From positions 46,851 through 110,850 of the forward strand of contig NZ_BMQQ01000004.1 of the NCBI RefSeq assembly GCF_014648195.1: 64,000 nucleotides of DNA. The letters run 5' to 3'. Below are positions 19,801 through 27,352 of this stretch, piece after piece. Position numbers and translations under genes: made by a program. The stretch's first letter is position 1; the number at the start of each line of letters is the position of its first letter. This DNA is from Streptomyces purpureus. Lineage in GTDB: Bacteria > Actinomycetota > Actinomycetes > Streptomycetales > Streptomycetaceae. The notes below the pieces were generated by a model, which did no database searches, had not been told where the DNA came from, and was given only the letters and a program-made list of their open reading frames with translations.

Positions 19801-20039
19801 CCGCGCATGGTCCGGAAGCGCGGGAAGACGTCCTTGAAGACGCGGGCCTCGATGTGGTGGGCGCCGGGCATGCCGTTGGCGGTCGGCGGGCCCTCGTAGA
19901 AGACCCACTCCGGACGGCCCTCGGACTGCTCCAGGGACTTCGCGAAGACCTTGCTCTCGCGCCAGAAGTCGAGCACGGCGTGCTCGAGCGCGGGCAGGTC
20001 GACCTGGGCGGGCACCTGGCGGTACTGCGGCGGTGTCAT
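16896..20039 (-). CDS. ileS: Isoleucyl-tRNA synthetase
   Basis: Class I synthetase charging tRNA-Ile, 1047 aa. The first signature appears as NGMPGAHHIEARVFKD (the HIGH equivalent is HHIE) and the second as KMSKH, with the class I Rossmann fold split by the editing domain. The ATG at 20039 is preceded on the minus strand by a GGAGGAGAG ribosome site, which also decides this start over an upstream frame extension. The gene is convergent with divIVA. The leader carries a T-box riboswitch. The overall sequence looks like the long eukaryote-like IleRS type common in actinobacteria; that classification needs a tree. Confidence 0.96.
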   Translation of the reverse strand: MTPPQYRQVPAQVDLPALEHAVLDFWRESKVFAKSLEQSEGRPEWVFYEGPPTANGMPGAHHIEARVFKDVFPRFRTMRGYHVARKAGWDCHGLPVELAVEKELGFSGKKDIEAYGIAEFNAKCRESVTRHTDAFAELTTRMGYWVDLDDAYRTMDPSYIESVWWSLKQIFDKGLLVQDHRVAPWCPRCGTGLSDHELAQGYETVVDPSVFVRFPLTSGPLAGEAALLVWTTTPWTLVSNTAVAAHPEVTYVVASNGEEKIVVAAPLLEKALGEGWVTTGESFTGAEMERWTYRRPFELVEFPDTAHYVVNAEYVTTEDGTGLVHQSPAFGEDDLKVCRAYGLPVVNPVRPDGTFEEDVPLVGGVFFKKADEKLTADLQERGLLFRHIPYEHSYPHCWRCHTALLYYAQPSWYIRTTAVKDRLLEENENTNWFPDSVKHGRFGDWLNNNIDWALSRNRYWGTPLPIWRCEENHLTCVGSRAELTELTGSDQSSLDPHRPYIDDVTFTCPQDGCALTAVRVPEVIDAWYDSGSMPFAQWGYPYKNKELFESRYPAQFISEAIDQTRGWFYTLMAVGTLVFDKSSYENVVCLGHILAEDGRKMSKHLGNILQPIPLMDQHGADAVRWFMAAGGSPWAARRVGHGTIQEVVRKTLLTYWNTVAFQALYARTSGWAPSAADPAPAERPVLDRWLLSELHALVDQMTQALEGYDTQRAGKLLSAFVDDLSNWYVRRSRRRFWQGDKAALRTLHEVVETVTRLMAPLTPFITERVWQDLVVPVTPEAPESVHLSTWPEADLSAIDPELSAQMALVRRLVELGRATRAESGVKTRQPLSRALVAVAGFESLSPELHAQITEELNVTSLASLSEVGGSLVDTTAKANFRALGKRFGKGVQDVAKAVAAADAAALSLALRSGEASLEVNGETITLTPEEVIITETPREGWSVASDAGATVALDLEITPELRRAGLARDAIRLIQEARKNSGLDVADRIALRWQSTDPEVESALSDHTSLISDEVLATEFTTTPADDTFGSPFTDEGLSLTFRLRKA

Positions 20040-20320
20040 CGTCGGTCTCTCCTCCGGCGGGACTGTTCGTCGTTCCGTCGGAGGGACGAGAGCTGCGCGC
20101 TCCCGCGGTACCACCCTCCTTGGCGGCGCACAGGGCACCGCCCCCTCATTGGGGCCGCGAAGCCGGGTCTAGTCGCCCGCCGGGTATCTCACCAGCGGGT
20201 TTTCTTCCGGCGGCTCCGGGGTGATCCTTCACATCGCGCTCGCCCCCGGGCTCGCACCGTCCCCGGGTCGCTCATGGCTGCGTACGACGCTACTCGTCCC
20301 CATCCACGCCTTTCGCTGCG
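20040..20320 (-). promoter_or_regulatory. T-box riboswitch controlling ileS (translational type)
   Basis: On the minus strand the T-box core AGGGTGGTACCGCG is at 20117-20104; its TGGT fits the acceptor end of tRNA-Ile. Upstream, GAAGGATCACC holds an ATC isoleucine specifier (20225-20223), and the conserved CCGGAAGAA and GGTGAGATACCC linker segments follow. Downstream, CTCTCGTCCCTCC can pair with the ribosome site GGAGGAGAG, arguing for control of translation initiation, as known for actinobacterial ileS T-boxes with a very short stem I. A TACACT -10-like box lies just upstream at 20329-20324. Confidence 0.88.
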
Positions 20321-20601
20321 CCCAGTGTACGGGCCGGGGCACCGCTCGGCCGACCGGTTATCGGCGGGGCGCCCCGCGGCCCGGCCGTGACCCGAATGGC
20401 CATACGGGCCGTCGCGGGCTGGGGCGGCCTCCCGATGACGGATTACAGGGCGGGGAGCTGGGCACAACGGATGCAGGCTCCCGAGTCACAAGCGCAAGGA
20501 GGGCCCGGCGGGCGGCGTGCCCCGTTGCCGCGGGGCTGGGGTCGATTTATCGTCCCAGCACGATTCGCGAGCAAGATCACAAAATGTGAAGGGGCCGCGA
20601 C

Positions 20602-21612
20602 ATGGTGGCGAAGAAGACCGCCGCGAAGAAGTCCGCCGCGAAGAAGACGACGGCGGCCGCGGCCAAGGACGTGACCGGGAAGAAGTCCACGGCCACGAAG
20701 AAGGCCGCCGGGACGACGACCGCGGCGCCCAAGAAGTCCACAGCGAAGAAGTCGACGGCCAAGAAGACCGCAGCCACGAAGAGCACCACTCCCACGACCC
20801 CGAAGACGACGACCCCGAAGACGACGACCCCGAAGACGACGACCCCGAAGACGACGACCTCGAAGACGACGAGCGCGAAGACGACGAGCGCGAAGACCAC
20901 GAAGACGGCGAAGACCGCCGGAACGAAGAGCACGAAGAGCACGAAGAGCAGGAAGACGCCGGCGACGAAGAACACCACTGCCAGGAACACCACGGCCAAG
21001 ACGACGACGGCGGCCAGGAAGGCGCCCGCCAGGAAGGCGCCGCCCGTGAAGAAGACCGCGGCCAAGAAGGCCGCAAAGAAGACCACGACCGCGCAGCAGA
21101 CGGGAGCCAGGACGGTGGCAGCGAAGAAGACCGCGGGTGGGACCACGACGGCCGGTGCCGAGGGCGCCGCCGCGGCGAGTGCGGTGCCCCCGGCCCGTAC
21201 CTCCCCGGCCGCGCCCGGAGAGCTCGCCGTACGGCCCGGAGAGGACCCGTGGACCCCGGCCGAGGTGGACGAGGCCCGCGAGGGCCTGGAGAAGGAGGCG
21301 ACCCGGCTCCGGAACGAGCTCAGCGCCTCCGAGGCCGCCCTCACCGGCCTCATGCGGGACTCCGGCGACGGCGCCGGGGACGACCAGGCCGACACCGGCG
21401 CCAAGAACATCACCCGCGAACACGAGATGTCCCTCGCCGCCAACGCGCGCGAGATGCTGGAGCAGACCGAGCACGCGCTCGAACGGCTCGACACGGGCAC
21501 GTACGGCCTGTGCGAGGTCTGCGGCAAGCCGATCGGCAAGGCGAGGATGCAGGCCTTCCCCAGGGCGACCCTCTGCGTGGAGGACAAGCAGAAGCAGGAG
21601 CGGCGCGGCTGA
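20602..21612 (+). CDS. DksA/TraR-type zinc-finger protein with lysine/threonine-rich N-terminal tail
   Basis: 336 aa in two parts. Residues 1-190 are histone-H1-like: Lys, Thr and Ala repeats (AKK, TTPK, STK) with strong positive charge. Residues about 205-336 match the DksA/TraR family: a coiled-coil region, then LDTGTYGLCEVCGKPIGKARM. The zinc site shows C304, C307 and C325, but the expected fourth cysteine is D328. RNA polymerase or DNA association is plausible from the family and the basic tail but is not shown. The ATG is preceded by AAGGGG. lspA follows 69 bases later. The basic tail might instead bind nucleic acid nonspecifically. Confidence 0.82.
   Translation: MVAKKTAAKKSAAKKTTAAAAKDVTGKKSTATKKAAGTTTAAPKKSTAKKSTAKKTAATKSTTPTTPKTTTPKTTTPKTTTPKTTTSKTTSAKTTSAKTTKTAKTAGTKSTKSTKSRKTPATKNTTARNTTAKTTTAARKAPARKAPPVKKTAAKKAAKKTTTAQQTGARTVAAKKTAGGTTTAGAEGAAAASAVPPARTSPAAPGELAVRPGEDPWTPAEVDEAREGLEKEATRLRNELSASEAALTGLMRDSGDGAGDDQADTGAKNITREHEMSLAANAREMLEQTEHALERLDTGTYGLCEVCGKPIGKARMQAFPRATLCVEDKQKQERRG
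20791..20895 (+). repeat. Tandem 15-bp coding repeats (TTTPK units)
   Basis: Inside the DksA-like gene, a 15-bp unit of the form ACGACGACCCCGAAG is repeated about four times and then drifts into TTTSK and TTSAK units. The array keeps the reading frame. Copy number in such arrays can vary between strains. Confidence 0.75.
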
Positions 21613-21681
21613 GCCGTCCCGGGCCCGTACAGGTGTGCCGTACCCTCGTGCACAGTCAGGCACCTAGGTTGAGGGACTCAC

Positions 21682-22251
21682 GTGGCAGAGGCGGAGCGCA
21701 TCATCGGTACGCCGGATTCAGCAGGAGCCGAGGAGTCGGCGACCCCCGCCGCCCCGCAGACCCGGGGCAGGCGCAGGATCGCCGTGCTCTTCACGGTCGC
21801 GGTCATCGCCTACCTCTTCGACCTGGTCAGCAAGATGATCGTGGTGGCGAAGCTGGAGCACCACGAGCCCATCGAGATCATCGGTGACCTGCTGCAGTTC
21901 CGGGCGATGCGGAACGCCGGCGCCGCCTTCGGCATCGGCGAGGCCTACACCGTGATCTTCACGGTGATCGCGGCGGCCGTGATCGTGGTGATCGCCCGGC
22001 TCGCGCGCAAGCTCTACAGCCTGCCCTGGGCGATCGCGCTCGGACTGCTGCTCGGCGGCGCGCTCGGCAACCTCACCGACCGGATCTTCCGTTCGCCCGG
22101 CGTCTTCCAGGGCGCGGTCGTCGACTTCATCGCACCCGCCCATTTCGCCGTCTTCAACCTCGCCGACTCGGCCATCGTCTGCGGCGGGTTCCTGATCGTG
22201 ATCCTGTCCTTCAAGGGCCTGGACCCGGACGGAACCGTCCACAAGGACTGA
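21682..22251 (+). CDS. lspA: Lipoprotein signal peptidase (signal peptidase II)
   Basis: Aspartic protease of the membrane that removes signal peptides from diacylglyceryl-modified prolipoproteins. The 189-aa protein has a soluble N-terminal extension of about 30 residues and four membrane segments. The conserved motifs [23 protein letters not shown] and [12 protein letters not shown] carry the two catalytic aspartates. It starts with GTG at 21682. The pseudouridine synthase gene follows 43 bases later, the common lspA-rluD neighbourhood. lgt, the preceding step, lies at 60.75 kb in this window. Confidence 0.94.
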   Translation: MAEAERIIGTPDSAGAEESATPAAPQTRGRRRIAVLFTVAVIAYLFDLVSKMIVVAKLEHHEPIEIIGDLLQFRAMRNAGAAFGIGEAYTVIFTVIAAAVIVVIARLARKLYSLPWAIALGLLLGGALGNLTDRIFRSPGVFQGAVVDFIAPAHFAVFNLADSAIVCGGFLIVILSFKGLDPDGTVHKD

Positions 22252-22294
22252 TGGGCGGGACGGGGGTGTCGGCGGCGTCCTGCATACTCGACGG

Positions 22295-23236
22295 GTGAGC
22301 ACGATTCCCGAGATCCGTACGCTGCCCGTTCCCGATGGCCTCGAGGGCGAGCGCGTCGACGCCGCCATCGCCCGAATGTTCGGGTTCTCCCGCACGAAGG
22401 CGGCCGAGCTGGCCGCTGCCGGGAAGGTGCAGGTCGACGGCTCGGTGGTGGGCAAGTCCGAGCGGGTCAGCGGCGGCGCCTGGCTCGAGGTCGAGATGCC
22501 CGGCGCCCCGGCGCCCGTGCAGATCGTCGCCGAGCCCGTCGAGGGCATGGAAATCGTCCACGACGACGACGACATCGTCGTGATCGTGAAGCCCGTCGGC
22601 GTCGCCGCCCACCCCAGCCCCGGCTGGACCGGCACCACCGTCATCGGCGGCCTCGCCGCGGCCGGCTACCGCATCTCCACCTCCGGCGCCGCCGAGCGCC
22701 AGGGCATCGTGCACCGCCTCGACGTGGGCACGTCGGGCCTGATGGTCGTCGCCAAGTCCGAGCGGGCCTACACCCTGCTCAAGGCGCAGTTCCGGGACCG
22801 CGTCGTCGACAAGCGGTACCACGCGCTCGTGCAGGGCCACCCCGACCCGATGAGCGGCACGATCGACGCCCCCATCGGCCGCCACCCCAACCACGACTAC
22901 AAGTGGGCCGTGACCGCCGACGGCAAGCCGTCCGTCACGCACTACGACCTCATCGAGGCGTTCCGCGCGGCCTCCCTGCTCGACATCAAGCTGGAGACCG
23001 GCCGCACCCACCAGATCCGGGTGCACATGTCCGCCCACCGCCACCCCTGCGTGGGCGACCTCACGTACGGCGCCGACCCGACGATGGCCAAGCGCCTCGG
23101 CCTGACCCGGCAGTGGCTGCACGCCATGCGGCTCGGCTTCGAGCACCCCTCCGACGGCCGGTGGGTGGAGTTCGAGAGCGCCTACCCGCAGGACCTGCAG
23201 GACGCCCTGGACCGGATCGCCGCGGAGAGCCACTGA
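22295..23236 (+). CDS. RluD-family 23S rRNA pseudouridine synthase
   Basis: Isomerises uridines in RNA, most likely 23S rRNA. The 313-aa protein has an N-terminal S4-like RNA-binding segment (about residues 15-75, [18 protein letters not shown]). The RluA/RluD catalytic domain follows, with [14 protein letters not shown] (the aspartate in HRLD is catalytic) and [11 protein letters not shown]. The GTG at 22295 lies six bases after CATACT (22283-22288), so a leaderless transcript is likely. The next gene overlaps the stop by one base. The exact target uridine cannot be told from sequence. Confidence 0.92.
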   Translation: MSTIPEIRTLPVPDGLEGERVDAAIARMFGFSRTKAAELAAAGKVQVDGSVVGKSERVSGGAWLEVEMPGAPAPVQIVAEPVEGMEIVHDDDDIVVIVKPVGVAAHPSPGWTGTTVIGGLAAAGYRISTSGAAERQGIVHRLDVGTSGLMVVAKSERAYTLLKAQFRDRVVDKRYHALVQGHPDPMSGTIDAPIGRHPNHDYKWAVTADGKPSVTHYDLIEAFRAASLLDIKLETGRTHQIRVHMSAHRHPCVGDLTYGADPTMAKRLGLTRQWLHAMRLGFEHPSDGRWVEFESAYPQDLQDALDRIAAESH

Positions 23237-23745
23237 TGCCCTCCTCCTACGTGGTGCGCGAGGCCGTCGACCCGGCCGACCGTGAGGCGTGCTTCGCCGT
23301 CCGCAAGGACGTCTTCGTCGTCGAGCAGCGCGTCCCGCAGGAGATCGAGTACGACCGGTACGACGCGACCGCCGTCCACCTGCTCGCGATACGCGCCGAC
23401 GGCCTCCCGCTCGGCACGGGACGGCTCCTCCACGGCGCCGACGCGGCCGGCAAGACCGGCGGCGAGAGCGGTGTCGGCTCCCTGGGCCGGCTCGCCGTGT
23501 CGAAGGCGGCGCGCGGTCTCGGCGTCGGCGCCGCCCTGGTCCGGGCGATCGAGGAGGCGGCCCGCGCCCGCGGCCTGACCGCCGTCGACCTGCACGCCCA
23601 GACCCAGGCCCTCGGGTTCTACGAACGGCTGGGCTACGCTGCGTACGGCCCCGAGTTCCCGGACGCAGGCATCCCGCACCGCGCGATGCGGCGCACGCTC
23701 CAGTCGCCGCGGCCGGCGCCGTCCGTGACTGGCGTCGCACGCTGA
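23236..23745 (+). CDS. GNAT family N-acetyltransferase (ElaA-like)
   Basis: 169 aa with the GNAT fold: substrate half with FAVRKDVFVVEQRVPQEIEYD, acetyl-CoA loop region LGRLAVSKAARGLGVGAALV, and the C-terminal LHAQTQALGFYERLGYAAYG strand. The substrate is unknown; the ElaA-type N-terminus is a family hint only. The ATG overlaps the stop of the pseudouridine synthase gene by one base, so the two genes are probably co-translated. Confidence 0.87.
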   Translation: MPSSYVVREAVDPADREACFAVRKDVFVVEQRVPQEIEYDRYDATAVHLLAIRADGLPLGTGRLLHGADAAGKTGGESGVGSLGRLAVSKAARGLGVGAALVRAIEEAARARGLTAVDLHAQTQALGFYERLGYAAYGPEFPDAGIPHRAMRRTLQSPRPAPSVTGVAR

Positions 23746-23823
23746 TTCATCCCGGTTCGTCCGGTCGGCGTGGCAGGGTTGAAGCCCGACCATCAACCGT
23801 GCCGACCGGCCGGAGGGCGCACC

Positions 23824-25410
23824 GTGGACCAACTGGCCCTGCTGTTCCTGCTGTTGCTCGGCGCCCTGCTCACCGTGCCGCTCGGGGAGCGGCTGGGGCT
23901 CCCCGCCCCGGTGCTGATGACGGTCGCCGGGGCGGTCCTCGCCTTCCTGCCGTTTGTACCGAACATCGAGTTCCCGCCCGAGTACATCCTCCCGCTGGTG
24001 CTGCCGCCGCTGCTCTACGCCGCCGTGCAGCGCACCTCCTGGCGGCAGTTCGCGGCCAACCGCCGGCCGATCTTCCTGCTCGCGGTCGCCCTGGTGTTCG
24101 TGACGACCGCCGCCGTCGCCGCGGTGGCGAACGCGCTCGTCCCCGGCCTGCCCCTCGCCGCCGCGCTCGCCCTCGGCGCGCTGGTCGCGCCCCCGGACCC
24201 GGTCGCCGCGACCGCCGTCGCCGGATCGCTGGGCCTGCCCAGGCGCCTGGTGTCGATCCTGGAGGGCGAGGGGCTGTTCAACGACGTCACCGCGATCGTG
24301 CTCTACCACGTGGCGATCGGCGCGGCCGTCGGCTCGGCCTTCTCCTGGGGAGCCGCCGCCCTGGAACTGGTCCTCTCGGCGGTCGTCGCGGTCGTCGTCG
24401 GGCTCCTCCTGGGCTGGCTGAGCAACAGACTCATGGGTGTTCTCGGCGAGGCCACCCTGCAGACCGGGCTCACCCTCCTCGTCCCCTTCGTCGCCTACGT
24501 CCTTTCCGAGGAGCTGCGCGGCTCCGGAGTGCTCGCCGTCCTCGTCGTCGCCCTCTACCTCGCCGAACATGCCGTCGACGCCGACGACGTGATGGGCCGG
24601 CTGGCTGGACAGACCTTCTGGCAGATCGTCGACACCCTCGTCACCGGCATCGCCTTCGGCCTCATCGGTCTCGAACTCCACAACGTCTTCGGCACGGCCG
24701 ACGGGCGGATGGCCGAAATGCTCGGCTGGGGCGGCGCGATCCTCGGCGTCGTGGTCGGCGTACGGCTCCTGTGGCTGCTGCCCGCGACCTGGCTGGCCAA
24801 GCGGCTGCACACCCGCCGCGACTACGACGAGGAGATCCCGGTCGGCTGGCGGGAGACCGTCGTCATGTGGTGGTCGGGCATGCGCGGGGTGGCGTCCGTG
24901 GCGCTGGTGCTCGCCATTCCGCTGCGCAACGACGCCGGACAGCCCTTCCCCGCCCGTGAGGAGATCGTCTTCATCGCCTTCTGCGTGATCATGGGGACGC
25001 TGGTCGCCCAGGGCCTCACGCTGCCGTGGCTGGTGCGCAGGCTGGGCGTACGGGCCGACGCGGGCGCCGAGCGGGAGCTGGAACGTACCCTCGCGATCCG
25101 CGCCGCGAAGGCGGCCAAGCGGCGTCTCAAGGAGATCGAGGAGACCGAGGAGCTGCCGGAGGAGGTCCAGGAGCGGCTCCAGCGGGGCGCGTTCGACATC
25201 GGCGCCAGGATCAGTCCGGACATGCTCGACGACGAGCGGCGGGCGGCCTTCGCCCAGCGGGCCGAACGGTACAAGGTGGTGCAGCGGATCCAGCGGGAGA
25301 TGATGTCGGCCGCCCGGCACGAGGTGCTGTCGGCGCGCAGCGAGCACGGCGCCGATCCGGAGGTCGTGGACCGGGTGCTGCGGCACCTGGACGTCCGCAG
25401 CATGCGCTGA
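23824..25410 (+). CDS. CPA1-family Na+/H+ antiporter
   Basis: Polytopic monovalent cation/proton antiporter of 528 aa with about 12 membrane segments over the first 410 residues. Typical CPA1 segments include PPLLYAAVQRTSWRQF, APPDPVAATAVAGSLGLP and the LEGEGLFNDVTAIVLYH helix. A soluble charged tail of about 120 residues follows, rich in Glu and Arg, probably regulatory. I chose the GTG at 23824 because the hydrophobic first helix begins right after it. The upstream in-frame extension is not membrane-like. Confidence 0.9.
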   Translation: MDQLALLFLLLLGALLTVPLGERLGLPAPVLMTVAGAVLAFLPFVPNIEFPPEYILPLVLPPLLYAAVQRTSWRQFAANRRPIFLLAVALVFVTTAAVAAVANALVPGLPLAAALALGALVAPPDPVAATAVAGSLGLPRRLVSILEGEGLFNDVTAIVLYHVAIGAAVGSAFSWGAAALELVLSAVVAVVVGLLLGWLSNRLMGVLGEATLQTGLTLLVPFVAYVLSEELRGSGVLAVLVVALYLAEHAVDADDVMGRLAGQTFWQIVDTLVTGIAFGLIGLELHNVFGTADGRMAEMLGWGGAILGVVVGVRLLWLLPATWLAKRLHTRRDYDEEIPVGWRETVVMWWSGMRGVASVALVLAIPLRNDAGQPFPAREEIVFIAFCVIMGTLVAQGLTLPWLVRRLGVRADAGAERELERTLAIRAAKAAKRRLKEIEETEELPEEVQERLQRGAFDIGARISPDMLDDERRAAFAQRAERYKVVQRIQREMMSAARHEVLSARSEHGADPEVVDRVLRHLDVRSMR

Positions 25411-25433
25411 CCTCGGGTGGGAGGATGGTCCGT

Positions 25434-26003
25434 ATGGACATCATGCTCTTCCACTCCGTCTACGGCCCGCGTCCGGCCGTACGGGACGCGGCCGACCGGC
25501 TGCGTGAGGCCGGACACCAGGTGCACACGCCCGATCTCTACGACGGTGCCACCGCCTCGACGATGGAGGAGGCCCTGGCGCTCAAGGAGCGGATCGGCAA
25601 GGAGGAGCTGCTGAAGCGGGCGATCCTGGCCGCCGCGCCGTACTCCGAGCGCGGGTTGGTGTACATGGGCTTCTCGCTGGGCGCCTCGATCGCGCAGACG
25701 CTGGCGCTGGGTGACGAGAAGGCGCGCGGTCTGGTGCTGCTGCACGGCACGTCCGACATCGCGGAGAACGCCTCGGCCGACGAGCTTCCGGTGCAGCTGC
25801 ATGTCGCCGACCCCGATCCGTTCGAGTCGCACGACTGGCTCACGGCCTGGTACCTGCGGATGGGGAGGGCCGGCGCGGACACCGAGGTGTACCGCTATCC
25901 CGGTGCCGGGCACCTCTACACCGATCCGGATCTGCCCGACTACGACAAGGCCGCGGCCGAGCAGACCTGGCGGATCACGCTGGCCTTCCTGGAGAGCCTG
26001 TAG
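25434..26003 (+). CDS. Small alpha/beta hydrolase, dienelactone-hydrolase-like
   Basis: 189-aa alpha/beta hydrolase related to dienelactone hydrolases. The nucleophile elbow is GFSLGAS, a serine where classical dienelactone hydrolase has cysteine. A histidine lies in YPGAGHLYTD near the C-terminus. The ATG at 25434 has a GGGAGG site nine bases upstream; another in-frame ATG at 25425 is possible. It is convergent with the metalloprotease gene only 27 bases away. The substrate is unknown. Confidence 0.82.
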   Translation: MDIMLFHSVYGPRPAVRDAADRLREAGHQVHTPDLYDGATASTMEEALALKERIGKEELLKRAILAAAPYSERGLVYMGFSLGASIAQTLALGDEKARGLVLLHGTSDIAENASADELPVQLHVADPDPFESHDWLTAWYLRMGRAGADTEVYRYPGAGHLYTDPDLPDYDKAAAEQTWRITLAFLESL

Positions 26004-26030
26004 CCACACCAGGAAGGCCCTGACACCGGA

Positions 26031-27041
26031 TCAGGCGCGGTATGCGGTCCAGTGGTTCTGCATGCGGGTCACCTGGCCCGAGGTGAACTGGTACATGCAG
26101 GCGTCGTACGTGTAGTCCATGAAGTTGTGGATCGGGTCGGCACCCGTCTTGGACGCGCAGCTGTCGCGGCCGGTCGGGCACTCGTACGCCGGGCTCTTCT
26201 CGGCCGGGGTGTCGGAGACGTAGTCACCGTTTCCGTTGCAGCCGCCCTGGAACGTGTGGTACAGGCCCATCCAGTGGCCGACCTCGTGGGTGGCGGTGTC
26301 GCCCTCGTTGTAGTTGGCCGCGGAGCCGCCGGGCAGCGAGGAGTCGAGGACGACGACGCCGTCCATGGACGGGTTGGAGGCGTACGAGGTCGGGAAGGTC
26401 GCCCAGCCGAGCAGTCCGCCGCTGAGCTTGGCGGTGTAGAAGTTGAGCGCGCCCGCGCCGCCCTTGCGCAGGGTCTGCTTCATCTGCTTCTCGGCGGTGG
26501 AGCCGGAGGCCAGGTTGTACCAGGACGCGTTGTTCGTGTAGTCCGTACCGGCCAGTGAGAACTGGAAGTTGGTGTTCGCATTGCCGGTGCCCTGGCCGCC
26601 GTAGGCCGCGTTCAGCACCGCGAGCTGCCTGCTGAGGTCGGTGGCGGTGAGCTTGCCGGTCGCGCCGTCGTGGATGACGTGGAAGTAGACCGGGATGGTG
26701 ACGACGGCGGTCGCGCGGGTCGAGCGGCCGCTCGCCCGGGCGGCGTCGAGTCTCTTCTTCAGGTCGGCGTCCATGGCCTTGGCCTGGGCCGCGGTGACTT
26801 CGTTGGGCTCATGGGCGTGGGTGTTGCCCGAGGGGCGGCCTTCACGGGCGGTGGCGCTGGTCGCCGAGTGGTCGTCACACTCCTCGGCCGAGGCGCCCTT
26901 GGCGGCGGCGGTGGCGGGGGCCGAGGCGGCCGCGACTCCGGTGGGGGCGGAGAGCGGGGCCAGGGCCAGAGATCCGGCCAGTACGGCAGTGCCGAGTATG
27001 CGGCGTGTCATACGCGGCGATATACGGGCAAGAACGCCCAT
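26031..27041 (-). CDS. Secreted zinc metalloprotease, M43 (cytophagalysin/pappalysin-like) family
   Basis: 336-aa exported protease. A signal peptide covers about residues 1-45 (basic start, then [16 protein letters not shown], Ala-rich cleavage region), followed by a propeptide-like stretch to about 110. The catalytic zinc motif is H252-E-V-G-H256 with the third ligand H262 ([11 protein letters not shown]), followed by a Met-turn candidate in [16 protein letters not shown]. Several cysteines suggest disulfides. The ATG at 27041 has GAGGAG upstream; an internal ATG 10 codons in also gives a normal signal peptide. Family placement is from the extended metzincin motif. Confidence 0.88.
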   Translation of the reverse strand: MGVLARISPRMTRRILGTAVLAGSLALAPLSAPTGVAAASAPATAAAKGASAEECDDHSATSATAREGRPSGNTHAHEPNEVTAAQAKAMDADLKKRLDAARASGRSTRATAVVTIPVYFHVIHDGATGKLTATDLSRQLAVLNAAYGGQGTGNANTNFQFSLAGTDYTNNASWYNLASGSTAEKQMKQTLRKGGAGALNFYTAKLSGGLLGWATFPTSYASNPSMDGVVVLDSSLPGGSAANYNEGDTATHEVGHWMGLYHTFQGGCNGNGDYVSDTPAEKSPAYECPTGRDSCASKTGADPIHNFMDYTYDACMYQFTSGQVTRMQNHWTAYRA

Positions 27042-27352
27042 GGTGACTCCTCGCGGGGGGTTGGGGTGAGGGATTTCCTCGCCACCGCGGGGAGATTACG
27101 GGTCCATGACAGATGTCGAAGAGAATCGATCAAGCCCAATCAATCTTGGGGTAAACATGGGCAACGGGGAGAAAATTTTCCGGCCGATTCCGGAGTTTGA
27201 GATCTGCACGTAACGGATTCGGCTACAGGGGCGGGTGGTGTGTCCGGATTCGATCGCCCGAACACACCACCCGCAGTGGTGCTGTGATCTTCTGTTAACA
27301 GCGCGGAAAGGGGTGGCCGAGTGGCTGAAAATCGCCCCTACGGCGCCGCCAG
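27042..27352. other. Intergenic region: phoD terminator and metalloprotease upstream region
   Basis: 311 bp without a gene between two minus-strand genes. A perfect 13-bp inverted repeat (27231-27243 and 27262-27274, 18-base loop) lies 79 bases beyond the phoD stop and is a likely terminator. An exact palindrome GAAAATTTTC (27171-27180) lies 130 bases before the metalloprotease start and is a possible regulator site. I could not assign a confident promoter. Confidence 0.55.

Noticed and set aside
16281..20390. A long open frame on the + strand (over 1300 codons) opposite ileS
   Set aside because: It is a high-GC antisense shadow: ileS on the minus strand has full synthetase motifs, a ribosome site and a T-box. 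The + frame is Arg/Asp/Leu-rich with no domain.
27305..27340. A short stretch resembling the 5' part of tRNA-Ser/Leu (GGTGGCCGAGTGGCTGAA)
   Set aside because: Only a D-arm-like piece exists; there is no anticodon, T-arm or acceptor partner before phoD ends at 27353, so it is not a tRNA gene. A remnant cannot be excluded.
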